From Myxococcales bacterium (GTDB taxonomy: Bacteria; Myxococcota_C; UBA6777): a stretch of DNA of 5,737 bases. The notes under the pieces were generated by a model. The model did not search any database. It saw only the letters and a program-made list of their open reading frames with translations, and had not been told where the DNA came from. The stretch spans positions 1-5,737 of the forward strand of contig JALTMC010000294.1 in NCBI GenBank assembly GCA_027005175.1, in the 5' to 3' direction. The translations under genes were made by a program, and so were the position numbers. Positions 4,105-5,737 of this stretch are shown piece by piece (the stretch's first letter is position 1; every line of letters starts with the position of its first letter).

Positions 4105-5737
4105 ATGATAGCCCATTCCGTGCGTTGGGGGATCAGGCCTCTTGTTGTGTGTCTCGCCATTTGGATGGTGGGATTACTTTTGGATGCCTTCTTCTGCATC
4201 TCTCTTGTTGTTTGGTTTTCTGTGATTGGTTTTGGTTTCATCCTCTTGGTTGCATGTTACTGGTACAATCAGCCTGGGTGGAGCATTGGTTTACTGTTGG
4301 TGTGGCTTGCTCTTGGGGGAGCTTGGTATGCCATGGAGCGGTACCAACTTCACCAAAAGATGGGAGCATCTCTTGCTTCTTGGACCCACAGAAAGATATG
4401 GGTCGAGGGGTGGGTTTTGGGTCCTGTACACAGAGTCCAACGCCGATCACAACCCACGATGCAGTATGTTGTCTTTCGTCTGATACGTGGTACTCGCTCT
4501 CTGCTTTCGTCAGGACAAAAGAGTCGAAGGTTACCCTGGCACAAGCTCCATGGGCAGATCTGGCTTAAGCTTCGAGGTGGTCAGCAACTCTCTCGCGGGG
4601 ATTGGCTGCGGGTTCATCTGCGCTTACGTCGTCCAAGGATGTATGCCAACCCTGGAGGCTTTGATTCCTATCGTTATTGGAGTCAGCGAGGTATTCGTTG
4701 GCACGCTTCGGTTCGTGCACAACATGTCATTCGTTTGGGACAATCTGTACAAGGCTATTGGCTACGACAAGGAGACAAACTTCGCGCTCGCATCATTGCC
4801 TGGATCAGAACATCTCTCGATTCTACCGATGCTGCTGGTCTTTTGTGTGCCTTGCTGCTGGGTAATAAGAGCGGCATCACCAACACCATGCGACAGCATT
4901 TTGCCCGAACAGGCACCGCTCATATGTTGGCGATCTCTGGGCTCCATCTTGCGATCGTCTGTTCTCTGTTGTGGCTGGGCTTGCGTTGGCTCTTGGCTCT
5001 CTCTTCGTTTTTGTTGGTGCGTGGATTGCATCATACGTTTGCCTCTTGCCTCACCCTGCCTGGAGCTGCTGCTTATGTCTGGTTAAGTGGCGCTGCTCTG
5101 TCGACCCAGCGGGCTTTGGTTATGCTCTTCTTGTTCTTTTTGGGTGGGCTTCTTCGACGCTCACGCGACTCTCTTACCACCCTGGTTGTCACTGCTTTTT
5201 TGATCTTGTTGTGGCAACCCATGGCTCTGTTTACGCTTTCTTTTCAGCTCTCCTTTGGAGCCGTGATTGCTTTGATCTGGGGGCATCGTCTTTGGATGGG
5301 GTCAGGCCAAGACACCTCTCACACCCGTCAGCCTATGCTCCAACGTGTCGGTCGCTGGCTGATGTTGTCCATGGGGGCCTCCGCGATCGCCACTCTGGCA
5401 ACACTCCCCTTGACCTTACAATTTTTTCCTCAACTACCGCTTTGGGGTCCTGTGGTGAATTTGCTCGCTGTTCCTTTGGGCGGCTATCTCGTTGTTGGTG
5501 GAGGTTTGTTGGCTGTGGCACTGTGGTTTGTCTCTCCCTTTTTGGCAGGACCTGTGCTGTGGCTTTCGGGTTACTGTGCTGAGTTGCTCCTGCTCTGGGT
5601 CAAATGGTGTGCCCACTGGCCTGGAGCGCAACTCTCCTTTTTCCCACTTCAACTTCACGAGTGGGTCGTGTACTACTTGCTTCTGGGTTTTGTCTTATTC
5701 TGGCGGAAACAACGGCATCTCGCCATGTCTTTGCTGG
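4105..5737 (+). CDS. comEC: ComEC/Rec2-type DNA internalization channel, 3' end outside window
   Basis: ComEC is the inner-membrane channel that takes single-stranded DNA into the cytoplasm in natural transformation. The visible 544 codons begin with three hydrophobic helices (about residues 12-30, 32-53 and 58-75). A mostly soluble DUF4131-like region follows and contains the family motif NPGGFDSYRYW (182-192). The competence membrane domain starts near residue 245 with ALLLGNKSGI and then the hallmark GTAHMLAISGLHLAIV (about 270-285). Further family signatures are STQRALVMLF (333-342), FQLSFGAVIAL (380-390) and a PLTLQFF...PVVNLLAVPLGG segment (435-460). The frame has no stop from 3724 to the window edge, so the start rests on the AAGGACAAGG site and predicted promoter. 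Full-length relatives usually carry a C-terminal metallo-beta-lactamase-like domain, which would lie beyond this window. It is divergent from the ATPase operon. Long open frames in the other two plus-strand phases are shadows. Confidence 0.93.
   Translation, partial: MIAHSVRWGIRPLVVCLAIWMVGLLLDAFFCISLVVWFSVIGFGFILLVACYWYNQPGWSIGLLLVWLALGGAWYAMERYQLHQKMGASLASWTHRKIWVEGWVLGPVHRVQRRSQPTMQYVVFRLIRGTRSLLSSGQKSRRLPWHKLHGQIWLKLRGGQQLSRGDWLRVHLRLRRPRMYANPGGFDSYRYWSQRGIRWHASVRAQHVIRLGQSVQGYWLRQGDKLRARIIAWIRTSLDSTDAAGLLCALLLGNKSGITNTMRQHFARTGTAHMLAISGLHLAIVCSLLWLGLRWLLALSSFLLVRGLHHTFASCLTLPGAAAYVWLSGAALSTQRALVMLFLFFLGGLLRRSRDSLTTLVVTAFLILLWQPMALFTLSFQLSFGAVIALIWGHRLWMGSGQDTSHTRQPMLQRVGRWLMLSMGASAIATLATLPLTLQFFPQLPLWGPVVNLLAVPLGGYLVVGGGLLAVALWFVSPFLAGPVLWLSGYCAELLLLWVKWCAHWPGAQLSFFPLQLHEWVVYYLLLGFVLFWRKQRHLAMSLL

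Noticed and set aside
4125-5582. Plus-strand open frames of about 147, 199 and 203 codons
   Set aside because: They lie inside comEC in other phases. The comEC frame carries all the family motifs (NPGGFD, AISGLHLAIV), while these give Cys/Trp-rich sequence with no recognisable domain.

Overview
The window reads as chromosomal DNA of a Gram-negative-type bacterium with roughly balanced base composition. The paired ArsA/Get3-like ATPases, in the gene order known from actinobacteria and also found in myxobacteria-like lineages, together with a ComEC-type channel, suggest a deltaproteobacterium or Myxococcota relative. That placement is an inference; nothing here fixes the taxon. There is no rRNA, tRNA, transposase, integrase or CRISPR array.

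Layout. (1) Positions 40-1017, minus strand: a Fic-fold protein whose catalytic motif is degenerate (Met in place of the catalytic His) and which carries a basic, Ser/Arg/Lys-rich C-terminal tail. A good sigma70-type promoter lies upstream at 1150-1178. (2) Positions 1117-1583: a 467-bp gap holding that promoter, a small dyad and two tandem copies of a ~67-bp repeat. A third, diverged copy forms the 3' end of the next gene. (3) Positions 1584-2765 and 2810-3778, minus strand: two ArsA/Get3-family P-loop ATPases, 44 bp apart and surely one operon. The upstream gene has the canonical KGGVGKTT loop. The downstream gene has GAGGVGKTT, so the family's signature lysine is missing. This matches the BagA/BagB (Rv3679/Rv3680) arrangement of Mycobacterium tuberculosis. 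(4) Positions 3779-4104: a divergent control region with an 18-bp perfect palindrome, two further partial copies of its half-site, an extended -10 firing left and a -35/-10 pair firing right. (5) Position 4105 to the right edge, plus strand: the N-terminal 544 codons of ComEC, the inner-membrane DNA-uptake channel; its C-terminus is cut off by the window.

The ATPase pair probably acts in the cytosol as a heteromeric ATPase of the tail-anchored-protein or client-handling type. No arsenic genes are visible, so arsenite export is unlikely. The most unusual items are the pseudo-Fic with its RS-like tail, the repeat that duplicates the 3' end of the second ATPase gene, and the palindromic operator cluster that may co-regulate the ATPase operon and comEC.
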